Part shown: one piece after another, positions 1 through 11,860 of the stretch
Numbering within the stretch: position 1 is the stretch's first letter
Layout of the letters: each line of letters opens with the position of its first letter
NCBI RefSeq assembly: GCF_000417875.1
Contig: NW_006920869.1
Coordinates: 1,667,759-1,731,758, forward strand
Direction of reading: 5' to 3'
Source: Pseudozyma flocculosa PF-1
Taxonomy: Eukaryota; Basidiomycota; Ustilaginomycetes; Ustilaginales; Ustilaginaceae
DNA length: 64,000 bases
Notes under the pieces: generated by a model
Told to the model about the DNA's origin: nothing
Databases searched by the model: none
The model's input: only the letters and a program-made list of their open reading frames with translations
Made by a program: the position numbers and the translations under genes

Positions 1-2834
1 GCAGGAAGGCGGCTGCCTGCCAAGCATCAAAGGTCTGCCCTTCGCTTCGGATCCGCTCGACGGTCAACGTCCACAGCATGGTCCGCGGGCCGCCGTAGAA
101 AGAAAAACTTGATATGTCCTGTGGCGGCCAACGAGATCGTTATCGTCGGAGCTGCCCGCCCGTCCGCCCTCCTGCCCGCCCGCCTTGCTGCGCCTCTTTT
201 CGCCATCCGGTCCATCGAGACAGATTTGAAAATGGCGACGCAACGCAACGCGACGCAATGCAACCCGACGGCGGTCCGCCCCTTCCGCTGCGCAATGAGC
301 GGCTGATGCTGACGCCTCGGTGCGAGGGTCCGTCTACTTTGGAACCCCGCGGAAAATGCAAAGAGTACAGTCCCTCCTAGCGGCCCAATGTTGCGCGTTG
401 AACCTCGACGACGACGACAATGTACGGACATCCTTTGCAGGTTCCGCGTCGGGATCAGGTAGCTCCTGCGGCCGACCTTGATCAATGGCGGCCGGCACCG
501 CAGCGCCGAGCGGCGGGGAGCGACGAGTCGGAAGCAAGGCAGGCGCTGTCGGTTGAGCTCGCGAGACCGTGCTAAGGAAGGGCTTCGCTCGGTTGCTTTG
601 CGCGAGGAACGAGGCAGGCTACGGCAAGTCGGCGAAGGGGCTTGGTCGCAGCAGCCAGGTGGCGAGAGCCCGCTGGCGAGCAGCGTGGCATCGAGGGGCG
701 ACGACAAAATCCGCGCCTGGGCGGGCGCGTTTTCGTCGCTCCTGAGGTGTCAGGCGAAGCAGGGCAGGCCTGCACACTTCGATCGATGGAAATCACTTTG
801 GCAGCCGCCCTCGTCGTCAAGGAGCGTCGGGTCCGCCTGCTCAGCTGCATAGCCTTTTGGCCAGCATGCTGAGCGGACAGCTGATTTCGAAGCGGTCTTT
901 TTGGATGCCCCGTAGTGAGCCAAGTGCCAGGCGAGGTGCAGCGACGACACAAGCACCGAAGCGTGCAGCGGTCAGATGGGGGACGGATGCAGGATGGTAC
1001 CGTCCCGACGTGTTGTCGCCGAGGTGGACACCGCTCGCTCGAGGTGATGGCGGGCAACCGACTCTTTTCGACTGGCGAACAAAGGCGCGATGAGAGAGCG
1101 GAAGGGGGAAAAGACAGAAGGGGGGCCTGCGGTACAGGTACAGTACGCCGCCCGTCGCTTTGCGTTGCGATGCGTCTGCCTGGCAGAGAGATGGGGAGCG
1201 CTTGCGACCAGAGGCTGGCTTGCGCCGTACCACACAGGCCAACGGGGCTTCACATGCATGCCGGTTGTGGTCGCAGCTCGACGCACCCCGACTTCGAGCC
1301 CCGCCGCTAGCGGTCAGGCAGGCAGGCAGGCCCCCCTGGCTCCCGCTTCGCCTCGCCCACCCCGGGGTCGGCGTAGGGTCGCAACAGCACCGCGCTGACC
1401 AGAGATCTCTTTGTCTCGCCGGTGGCTGCTGGCTCCTTGCACCAACCACCCACCACCGCGTTCACCGTCCGCGACGGTGTCTCTGGTGGTGGTGGTGGCG
1501 GCCAATCGCCTCGCGCCTTTCCGTTCTTCGAGACCATTCTCTGCTATGGCACAAAGGTGCCTGACTACCATGACACTCTAACACAGCACGATGCCATGGA
1601 AGCGAGGGGAATACGCACACGATGCTTGGTTGCGGCGACGGTATCCCTGGAGGACCGTCGTCCGCTGTGCGCGTCGATGGCAAGAGAGGTGGTGCGGTGC
1701 AGAGCCCAACGTACCCACCCGGTGACAGCTGATCGGACGATGCCGCCCTGCCTGCGATGCCATGCCGAGGCTGGGTGGCCTGTTGCGTGCTGGCCGAGTG
1801 GCCTGCCAAGCGGGAGCAGCGATGGTGATGGCGACGGACGGTCTGGCGCTGGGCTGCGGTCCGGCTTCCGACTTGGCAGGGCAGGCGGCACAGCGCGGCG
1901 TCGAGGCAGGAAATCGACAAGCTGAGCCAGCCAGCAAGCACGCAGCGGTCACAACGGCGGCGTCGGCGAGATGCAGGGCCATCGGCGAGTGCATCCGAAG
2001 AGACAGCAGGCCAGGCGCTGCAAGGCATGCGCGCGCCATCGTACAGCCCCCAGGCCAAGCGGAATCTCGAATTCGTCGCTGCCTGGCCGGCGTGGGCAGG
2101 ACTGAATTTCGAGCGAGGGCCCATGCAGCAAGGGCCTGTTTCGATGCGTGTGTGCGCTTGCCTGCCTGCGTGCGAGCGTGCGTGGTTTTTGTTTTTGGTC
2201 GCCCGCTTCTGCTGACGCTGAACTGCTGGTGGCCGTCGGTGTGTGCCTACCTGCTGCTGCCTGCACGTCGACGAACGACAACGGAACGGGCTCGGATTGG
2301 CCGTCGTCGTCGAGGTCGTCGCCGCCGTCGTCTGGTTGCATGCGAGCATGCCTCTTTTGTGGCTGTCCCCTGCTCCTTGGACCTCGGCAGCTTGCTTGCT
2401 TGTGTGTTCGGCGCTGGTCTGAAGCAGAGAGAAGAAAGCGTGGTGTCGGACGCGAGCCGGGTGGCAGCGAGCGAGCGAGGGTCGAATTGGCGGCTCGGAC
2501 CGCCTGGGAAACTTTTTGGGCTGGCGCTCCCAGCCCCGGCGTCCTCCCCTGGCTGGCGTGGCTTGGCTTGGCTTGCCTGGCTGACTGGCTCGAGACTCCG
2601 TGGCCCCGCGCAGCAGCAGCAATCGATGGCGGGGCCAGCGAATTGGCGCCAACCGGCCAGCTGCAATTTTCTGAAATTTCGCCCGCCATCGTGGGTGGGG
2701 AACGCGCGAGAAGTGCGTCGGCGTAGTGTGTGGGGCCAGCCGACAAAGGACGGTACGCGGGGAGGGGATTGGGGACGGGGGCGGCTGCTCTCTGCAGCTG
2801 TTGTCGCCGCCGTTTGGTCGCCTGGTGGCCTCAC

Positions 2835-2865
2835 CTGGCTGGCTGGCTGGTTGGCTGGCTGGCTG
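2835..2865. repeat. GGCT tetranucleotide array
   Basis: Seven GGCT units with one interruption (GGTT). Similar GGCT/CCAG arrays recur in other intergenic regions of this window (18130, 35806, 40992, 48079). Confidence 0.8.
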
Positions 2866-3179
2866 TCTGCCTGCTTGCTTTGGACAGCATCAAACCATGG
2901 CCATCGCCCCCTGCTTGCGTGCCCGTCTGGCGAGCACCCGTTAGCCCTCCTTGCTTGCCTGCTCGCCGCCCTCGTTGTGCTTCGGCCTCTTCCGTCGTCG
3001 ACCAAGAAGAGAGGAACGCAACGCTACGCTGGGGGCCCTTGGCCTTGAGCATCAGCGCACGCCTTGGCCATCCTCGTCGGCCCCCCGCCCCGTATCATCC
3101 AGATTCCGGCTGAGCCATCCAGCCTAGCCAGCCCGCCTGCCCGCCTGCCCGCCAGCCAAGAAATTTCCACCTCTGGGAG

Positions 3180-3720
3180 GCGCCTCGTTACCGTTCCTCT
3201 TTTCCCCTCGCCCACCAAGCCCTGTGTCGACCACCTCCATCCTGCCCACCCAGACTTCAGGTGCTCGCCGCCGTCGCTGCTGCTGCTGCTGCTGCCGCCG
3301 CCGCCGCCGTCGCACCCAGCCTCCAGCGCGCTCCACGGGCATCAGCAGCCACCCATCGACAGCTACCGTAGGTCGCAGAGTTTCCTCGTGCCACCTCGAC
3401 CTGCCCCCCTCGCTCGTCGTCCTCCATCCCCTCTGGCCGCCTTGTTGGGGCTGACACGGTACGGCAACGTCTCACCGCTTGGGTCTCCCCTCGCCCTCGC
3501 CCTCCCCTGTATCGCCGCCAGCGCTTTCTCCCTTTCTTCCCCTTTCCCCCCTCGTCTCCAGCGGCCCACCTCGTATCGTTCGACCTCGTCCCTCGCTTCG
3601 GACCGTCGTTCTGCCTCGCCTCGCCTCGCTCCCTCTCCTCTCTCTCCCCCAGCCGCTTCCGGATCCTGCGACCCCCAGACTTTGACCAAGGGATCGCCAT
3701 CGGAGTCGCAACCGCTGGCC
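3180..3720 (+). promoter_or_regulatory. Pyrimidine-rich promoter/leader of the CBM21 gene
   Basis: About 500 bases of strongly C/T-biased top strand, with runs of CCCTCG, CTTTCTCCC and CCTCCCC, precede the start codon at 4163. CT-rich tracts of this kind mark fungal core promoters and transcription start regions. Assignment is by composition and position; no TATA box was seen. Confidence 0.35.
3269..3311. repeat. CTG then CCG triplet run
   Basis: A run of about six CTG units passes directly into about five CCG units in the presumed promoter or leader of the CBM21 gene. Confidence 0.75.
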
Positions 3721-3933
3721 TGGCCACCTCAAATGTCAACCGTCTGATCGCCTTCTTCTCGCCACCACCACCACCACCACCACCATCAACATCACCCTAG
3801 CCCTAGTCCGACCTCTCGCCACCTTCGTCGGTCGCCGATTCTCTTTCGCGGCCGCCCTCGTCGGTTCATCATCCCCTTTCTCGACCTCGCGATCCAGCCC
3901 GCCGTCGATCAGCACCGCGCGCCGGTCTCCTTG

Positions 3934-3972
3934 AGCAGCAGCAGCAGCAGCAGAAGCAGCAGAAGCAGCAGC
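3934..3972. repeat. AGC/AGA triplet run
   Basis: AGCAGCAGC-type run with AGA interruptions in the 5' leader region of the CBM21 gene. Confidence 0.7.
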
Positions 3973-4162
3973 ATCGGCAGCATCATCCAACGTCGCCGTC
4001 TTCGGTCTGACCGAGCTGCATCTGCCGGACCATCACCTCTGCTCGCGGCCCTTCGGCTCGTTCACCGATCGACCGCTTTCGCCCTCACCCCGATCGCACG
4101 GCACCGGCATCGAGCCCGTGTCCTTGAACCGACCTAGGGGGGCCTTTGCTTGGGACTGCGGC

Positions 4163-7051
4163 ATGCTGTGCAACCCCGGCCTTTCTCAATCGTGCGGACC
4201 GTTTGATCAGAGGAAAGCGGGTCCAGCAGACAGCGGCTACGACTTCTACCCATCCTATAGCTCGGCCGCCATGCCCTCGCCCTCACCGAGACAGGAGACG
4301 GTGAGCCTGTCGTTTGACAAGGCGCCGCAGCTTGCCGCGTTGCAGTCGTCCGCCCGGCCACGCAACCACGTCCGCAGCATCTCGATTGAGCCAAGGATCC
4401 ACGCCCAGAGTGTCTTTGACCGTAGGGCTCGCGACCGCGCCGGCTTCCTGTCGCCGCAGGAGAAGATGGAGCTCGAGCTGGAGCGCGAGGCCGTCCTGCA
4501 GATCCAGAACGCCCAGGCCGCCAAGCGACGCCCCAAGATCATGCGACTCACCCCTGCCTTTCCCAACTCGCGCAAGGCCGATGCTGGCGCCAAGTCGCCC
4601 AGTCCGCCTTCGAGCGCGGCCTCGTCGATCGTCACGGCGAGCGAGGAGGAGCTTGCCACGCCACCGGGAGCCAAGATCCCATTCCCTGTCGCCAAGGCGC
4701 CCACCTCTGGCGGTCTCGCCATGCCCTCGACAGCTCCGCCGCTCCACCCCGCATCTCGCAAGGCACTGGCCCTCAAGGCAAACAGCCCCGGACCTGAGGT
4801 CAGCGGCCTTCACATCGACATCGCGTGCATCCCGACGCCCAGCGTTCTGGACCAGCACGCCGCCGCGTCGACGTCGACCCTCCCCGAGCTCATCCGCAAG
4901 AAGTCGGGTGAGCCCGTCAAGTCGTCGTTGAAGCAGTACCCCTCGTCGGCGCTCTTCAACTCCAGGGCCTCGAGCGACGCTTCGATCCCAAGCGCCACCT
5001 TTGCGCGCGCCAAGAGCGTCCCATCGACGCCCAACGTCCCCAAGGCGGTACACTTCGACAGCCAGCTCGAGCACATCAAGATCTTCCGCGTCAAGGGCCG
5101 CCCCACGGCCGTCTCGCGCGAAGGTAGCCCCGAGCAGACCGAGACCGAGACCGAAGAGGAGCGCGAGTACCCGTTCTTCGGCCAGCGCCGCGGCCTCCCG
5201 AACAGGCAGGGCTCCGGGGCCAAGACGCCCTCGCCCACGGCGACGCCCCCAGTCGAGATGGAGGAGCAGCTGCTGCTTCGCCTTCCCAACTTTCCCTCGT
5301 CGGCGCGGCTCTCGGTCGACCGCGATATCTTTCTCGAGCGCGTCTACCTCTCCGACGACCTTCGCTCCGTCAAGGGTACCGTCCAGGTCCGCAACCTCAG
5401 CTTCGAAAAATGGGTCGCGGTCCGCTTCACGTTGGACCACTGGGCCACCGTCAGCGAGGTGTCGGCCGAGTACTCGGAGAGCATCAAGGATGGCGATGCG
5501 GACCGCTTCGTCTTTTCCATCAAACTCAACGAGCTCCTCAATTGGCCGCGCGGTGCCGGTCTCCAGGACACCAAGACGATGTTTGTCTGCCTCCGCTACA
5601 CCGTCAACGGTCGAGAGATCTGGGACAACAACGACGGCGCCAACTACCAGCTCGACTTCCGCAAGCGCCAGCTCCCTGCGCAGGTGGCGAGCTATCCGCC
5701 CGCGGGTGAGGTGGCCAAGACGGCGAGCGCCAACGGCGGCACCCTCCCGCGCCGCTACACGACTGGGGCCACCGCACCGCCCACTTCGCGCATCATCGAG
5801 ATGGGCAGGCGCTCGGGCGTCCACGGCCAGAGGACCAAGGGCGACACGGTCATGGAGCAGCTGAGGCGTGAGCTTGACCGGCTGCGGTCGGACGAGGAGG
5901 ACCACGACGGCGCTGTTCCGACTTCGGGCAGCTTCATCCAAGAGGTCACCAAGCGGCGTTCGCCGCCCGTCTCGCCCGGCGGCTCCAACCAGCGGGCAGC
6001 GTCTCCGTCCGTGTGGACTGCACGTTACGACTTCGGGGCATCGCTTCGCAACCCGAAGAGCGGCAGCCGCACTACCGACGCCGGCCGTGCCGCCGCGCTC
6101 GACTACTTCTCTTCCAGGCCGCCGCCGTCGGCCACGAGCCCGATCCGCTCGACCTTTGTCGTCAGCGCGGCGTCGCCCACGGGCTCCAACTCGGGCTCCA
6201 ACCCCGGCTCGAGCGGGTCCACGCCGCGTATCACGCCCAACCCGTCGCCCAACTTCCAGCACAAGTTCGGCATGCTCAGCCCTGGCCTCGACCATGGCGT
6301 CGTCCAGCACCAGCCCGCGTCGACGTACGCCAACACGTCGCCGTCGGGCAACACGCTGACGGTGCCGGAGCCCGTGTCGTCGTCGTCGTCGCACCGCTTC
6401 TACTCGTTCCCGCCCAACCGCAGCACCTACTCGCCCGGAGGCAGCTGGGCACCAGACGCCAAGAACGATGATGGTCCCGGCGATCGTTCGCCCTCGCCTC
6501 GCCACCTCGGCTCAGTGATGGTCAAGCCCGATGGCCTGGTGCTCGAGGACTACACGCCCGACGGCAGCCAGGCGTCGCCAACATCTCTGACCGGCTCGCC
6601 GAATCCGTTCTCGCCGGCCATGTCGGTCTCGTCGATCGAGTCGGACACGACCGTGGGCATGGTCTCGTCGGACGACGCGCGCAAGTCGCTTGCCGATAGC
6701 TTGGACCGCCTCAGCCAGATGCCATCTTCGCGCTTCCTGCGCGACGACGCGCTGACGCCCGGTCCGAGGCCCTCATCGTTCGCCGCCGGCGACACGCCTG
6801 AGTCGCACGGCTACTCGCCCTCGCTGCCTTCGAGCACGCACAGTCCTTCGTCCGAGATCATGACTCCAGACGACCTGATTCGTCCGACGAGCATGGCCAG
6901 CTTCAACGAGCTGGTCGCCCGCTTCTGCTGGAACAGCGACAACCAGCTACCCACCGCAAGCAGCGACCTGCACGCCCTTGGCAGCCCCTCGAGCCCAACC
7001 GACGCCTCCGGCAGGTCGACTCCCACAGCCGTTGCTGGGCCCCTGATGTGA
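4163..7051 (+). CDS. Protein phosphatase 1 regulatory subunit with CBM21 domain (Gac1/PPP1R3-like)
   Basis: Single-exon gene, 962 aa. The ATG at 4163 is the first in a frame that is open further upstream only from a GTG. A type-21 carbohydrate-binding domain lies at about residues 375-503 (pattern VYLSDDLRSVKGTVQVRN, then AVRFTLDHW, and YWDNNDG-like NGREIWDNNDGANY). An RVxF-type PP1-docking motif, KAVHF, lies at residues 294-298, ahead of the CBM21 domain as in glycogen-targeting subunits. The rest is Ser/Pro-rich and probably disordered. In characterised relatives this protein brings PP1 to glycogen so that glycogen synthase is dephosphorylated and activated. The family is firm; which yeast paralogue (Gac1, Pig1, Pig2) it matches cannot be told by eye, and a role beyond glycogen is possible. 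The PRP4-type kinase gene follows on the same strand after 1.6 kb. Confidence 0.86.
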   Translation: MLCNPGLSQSCGPFDQRKAGPADSGYDFYPSYSSAAMPSPSPRQETVSLSFDKAPQLAALQSSARPRNHVRSISIEPRIHAQSVFDRRARDRAGFLSPQEKMELELEREAVLQIQNAQAAKRRPKIMRLTPAFPNSRKADAGAKSPSPPSSAASSIVTASEEELATPPGAKIPFPVAKAPTSGGLAMPSTAPPLHPASRKALALKANSPGPEVSGLHIDIACIPTPSVLDQHAAASTSTLPELIRKKSGEPVKSSLKQYPSSALFNSRASSDASIPSATFARAKSVPSTPNVPKAVHFDSQLEHIKIFRVKGRPTAVSREGSPEQTETETEEEREYPFFGQRRGLPNRQGSGAKTPSPTATPPVEMEEQLLLRLPNFPSSARLSVDRDIFLERVYLSDDLRSVKGTVQVRNLSFEKWVAVRFTLDHWATVSEVSAEYSESIKDGDADRFVFSIKLNELLNWPRGAGLQDTKTMFVCLRYTVNGREIWDNNDGANYQLDFRKRQLPAQVASYPPAGEVAKTASANGGTLPRRYTTGATAPPTSRIIEMGRRSGVHGQRTKGDTVMEQLRRELDRLRSDEEDHDGAVPTSGSFIQEVTKRRSPPVSPGGSNQRAASPSVWTARYDFGASLRNPKSGSRTTDAGRAAALDYFSSRPPPSATSPIRSTFVVSAASPTGSNSGSNPGSSGSTPRITPNPSPNFQHKFGMLSPGLDHGVVQHQPASTYANTSPSGNTLTVPEPVSSSSSHRFYSFPPNRSTYSPGGSWAPDAKNDDGPGDRSPSPRHLGSVMVKPDGLVLEDYTPDGSQASPTSLTGSPNPFSPAMSVSSIESDTTVGMVSSDDARKSLADSLDRLSQMPSSRFLRDDALTPGPRPSSFAAGDTPESHGYSPSLPSSTHSPSSEIMTPDDLIRPTSMASFNELVARFCWNSDNQLPTASSDLHALGSPSSPTDASGRSTPTAVAGPLM

Positions 7052-8637
7052 CGCGAGCGCCACCTGCTTCGACCACCGTCCCAGGATCCATCCCTCCCTC
7101 GACACGGACTGCTCCCCTTGTGGACGTCCGTCTCGCCTTCGCACTGTCCATACTCCTACCGCCACCTCAACATGCAACCCCATAGAGCGAAACGGGCCGC
7201 CTCCGCGGATCAGACGCAAACATACACGAACGCAATCTCGACGCGGCGCATCCCCCGCATTCCGCTCCGGCACACTCAGCAAGCTCCCCCTCCCCTCATC
7301 CCGATACACATACAAGTTCACCGACCGATCGACCGACCTCAGCACGACTGTTCCCCCTCGCACGCTTTACCAGATTTCCGCCTCAATTTTGCAACGGCTC
7401 TTACACGGCACGCATGCCGTCCACACGCGCAGACACACCTGTCATCTCTGATCCGGACCCGTCCAACAGCCTCCGCTTCCCTTCCGACGCAATGAGTCCC
7501 GGGCATTCTGCCCACTCGCAACGCGCTTTGTTATTGTCCAGCCCCTCTTGCCGACGCCCCCCCCCCCCCCCCCCCCCCTCCTCCACGTTTTCACCGCCTC
7601 ACGCTTGTTTACGGGAAGAAAGCACAAGAGCAGAAGTAGCAGCAGTAGCAGCAGCAGCAGCAGCAGTAGCAGTATCAGCGGCAGGGGTGGGGCACTGGCG
7701 GCAGTACGGTGGTGGTCGCGGCGATGGCGACGGGTGCGGCTGCGACCCTTCGGAAGCGCTCTGGCTGGTCACGACAGGCCGCGCCCCCGTCTTTTTCGCC
7801 TCGCCCGCCTTCGGTCAGAGTCGACTAACCCTACTGCGCCCCGCGCCGCCCTCTGCGCTGTGTACCAACGAGATTTCATGTACTTTTATCACTCTTCATC
7901 TCCGCCCCCCACGTCGCCGCTCATGTTCTTTACGGATTCATGACCTGTCCCGCCCTGGTAGCGTCAATGAATGGCCCGACACGTTTTCAGCGCGCTGCCT
8001 GTGGTGGCCTGGCTTGTCGGTGAGTGAGGCTGCGCGGTGGCGGATGGCGGGCGGTGGGCGTCGTATGGGCTGCAGCTGGAAGGCTGGCCTGGTCGCGCGG
8101 CCCCTCATGGCAAGCTGGGTGACCAAGAAGAACCCTTTTTGGTGGGCGGGCAGGTGGAGGAGAGACAACTTTGGCTTGCTTCTTGAGCCTGGTCAGGGCC
8201 TGCCTGGCTTGCCGGCCGACCGACGCGCCGTGGTGGGGGGTCCCCTCCCTCCCTCTCCTCTCTCCCGTTCCACCACCACCACCAACACCCGCCGCTCCAC
8301 CACCACCGCCCTCGGCCCCACACCCCGCCCCATCTTCCTCACCATCACAGCCTAAATCGGCGACATCGCATCCACCACCGCTCCGCCGGTCTGTCGCGCT
8401 TCTCACAACGCCACCAACGACCTTTCCCTCGGTGTCGAGAGACCCACAGTACGGCCTTGTCCTCCTCCAAGCACCACTTTTTGACGCTTTTGTAGGGTTA
8501 CTTACAGATCCCCGAATCCTCTCCCCCGCTCCTCTCCGTCCTCGGTCAAACGCGCTGCAACAACTGCATCCTTCGCCTCGCCTTCCTCTCCCCTCTGGCC
8601 TGCTTCGCCTCGCCTGCTTCCTCTTCGCCTTTTCAAA
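7052..8637. other. Intergenic: CBM21 gene to PRP4
   Basis: No gene seen. It contains a run of 22 C at 7557-7578, an AGC run at about 7631-7672, and a C/T-rich tract with CCACCACC units at 8240-8340 that probably belongs to the PRP4 promoter and leader. Confidence 0.6.
7557..7578. repeat. Homopolymer C22
   Basis: Uninterrupted run of 22 cytosines. Length in the assembly may be unreliable because such tracts are hard to sequence. Confidence 0.9.
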
Positions 8638-11235
<2,598 letters not shown>

Positions 11236-11261
11236 CGCGGGCAGCGGGGCCGTGTACGTGT

Positions 11262-11265
11262 ACAC

Positions 11266-11305
<40 letters not shown>
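11262..11305. repeat. (CA)n microsatellite
   Basis: About 21 CA/AC dinucleotide units with one CG interruption, 26 bases downstream of the PRP4 stop codon. Confidence 0.9.
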
Positions 11306-11307
<2 letters not shown>

Positions 11308-11360
11308 AGGGCAGCGTTAGATGGCATCGTGCCCTGTTTGTCGAGACGTCTGCAGCGATG

Positions 11361-11390
11361 CCGCGATTGCGATTGCGATTGCGATTGCGA
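11361..11390. repeat. (GATTGC)n hexamer array
   Basis: Four to five tandem copies of GATTGC between PRP4 and palB. Confidence 0.85.
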
Positions 11391-11761
11391 GGGGCAAGCC
11401 GAATGCAAAAAGATGAAGAAGCGACGATGGGCGAGCAGCGTCGGTGACTTTGGAAGGCTCGCAGGGGTCGCGTGGGCAAAACGGGCGCCGGGTGGAGGAG
11501 GGTCCGCCGGCTGCAGGTGGGTTGGGTGCGTTTGGGCCAAGTGGCTGGCACCCACGGCGGGCGTCCGCTGGCACGCCGAGGCAAAGGCAGGCCGTGGCAG
11601 TGCAGCCCAACCCCCACCCACCAACTCCTGGCGCTCGTCTCGGGGCCCACCTCTTGATCCTCACAACGGTCTGCCCCGTCTCTTCCTCGAGTCGGATCAT
11701 AACTACATCCGTCCCTGCTCTGTGTGCTCTGCCAACGTTACGGCCTTTTGTCCCTACCCTC

Positions 11762-11842
11762 CACCTCGCACCTCGCACCCTCGCACCCTCGCACCCTCGC
11801 ACCCTCGCACCCTCGCACCCTCGCACCTCGCACCTCGCACCC
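11762..11842. repeat. CTCGCACC octamer array upstream of palB
   Basis: About ten tandem units of CTCGCACC with 7-base variants (CTCGCAC) at both edges. The array probably lies in the palB leader. Confidence 0.85.
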
Positions 11843-11860
11843 CTCCTCCGGCGCACCTCG

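Larger units (their letters stand above)
1..4162. other. Long 5' flank with no supported gene
   Basis: I see no supportable gene here. The open frames present (up to about 430 codons) are low-complexity, Arg/Ala/Pro-rich and have no recognisable domain, as expected by chance at this GC content. The stretch holds GGCT arrays near 2562-2600 and 2835-2865, a CCAG/CCCG-rich stretch at 3118-3157, CTG/CCG and AGC triplet runs, and an AT-rich motif at 2663-2682. It ends in a pyrimidine-rich leader in front of the gene at 4163. Confidence 0.6.
11236..11860. other. Intergenic: PRP4 to palB
   Basis: No separate gene seen. It holds a CA microsatellite, a GATTGC array and an octamer array that ends 18 bases before the palB start codon. 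The palB frame stays open for 139 codons upstream of its ATG but offers no earlier ATG. Confidence 0.6.

Noticed and set aside
1762..3048. 428-codon open frame in the left flank
   Set aside because: Consists of translated GGCT repeats and low-complexity sequence; conflicting frames of similar length exist on both strands.
4118..4162. Upstream extension of the CBM21 protein from a GTG
   Set aside because: Nuclear fungal genes start at ATG; the first in-frame ATG is at 4163.
4283..6505. 740-codon open frame on the minus strand across the CBM21 gene
   Set aside because: It is the mirror of a GC-rich coding frame: Arg/Gly/Val-rich, no domain, and the plus strand has a recognised protein.
11444..11860. 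N-terminal extension of palB by 139 codons
   Set aside because: It starts from GTG only and runs through a tandem repeat; the MIT-like region begins at the ATG at 11861.
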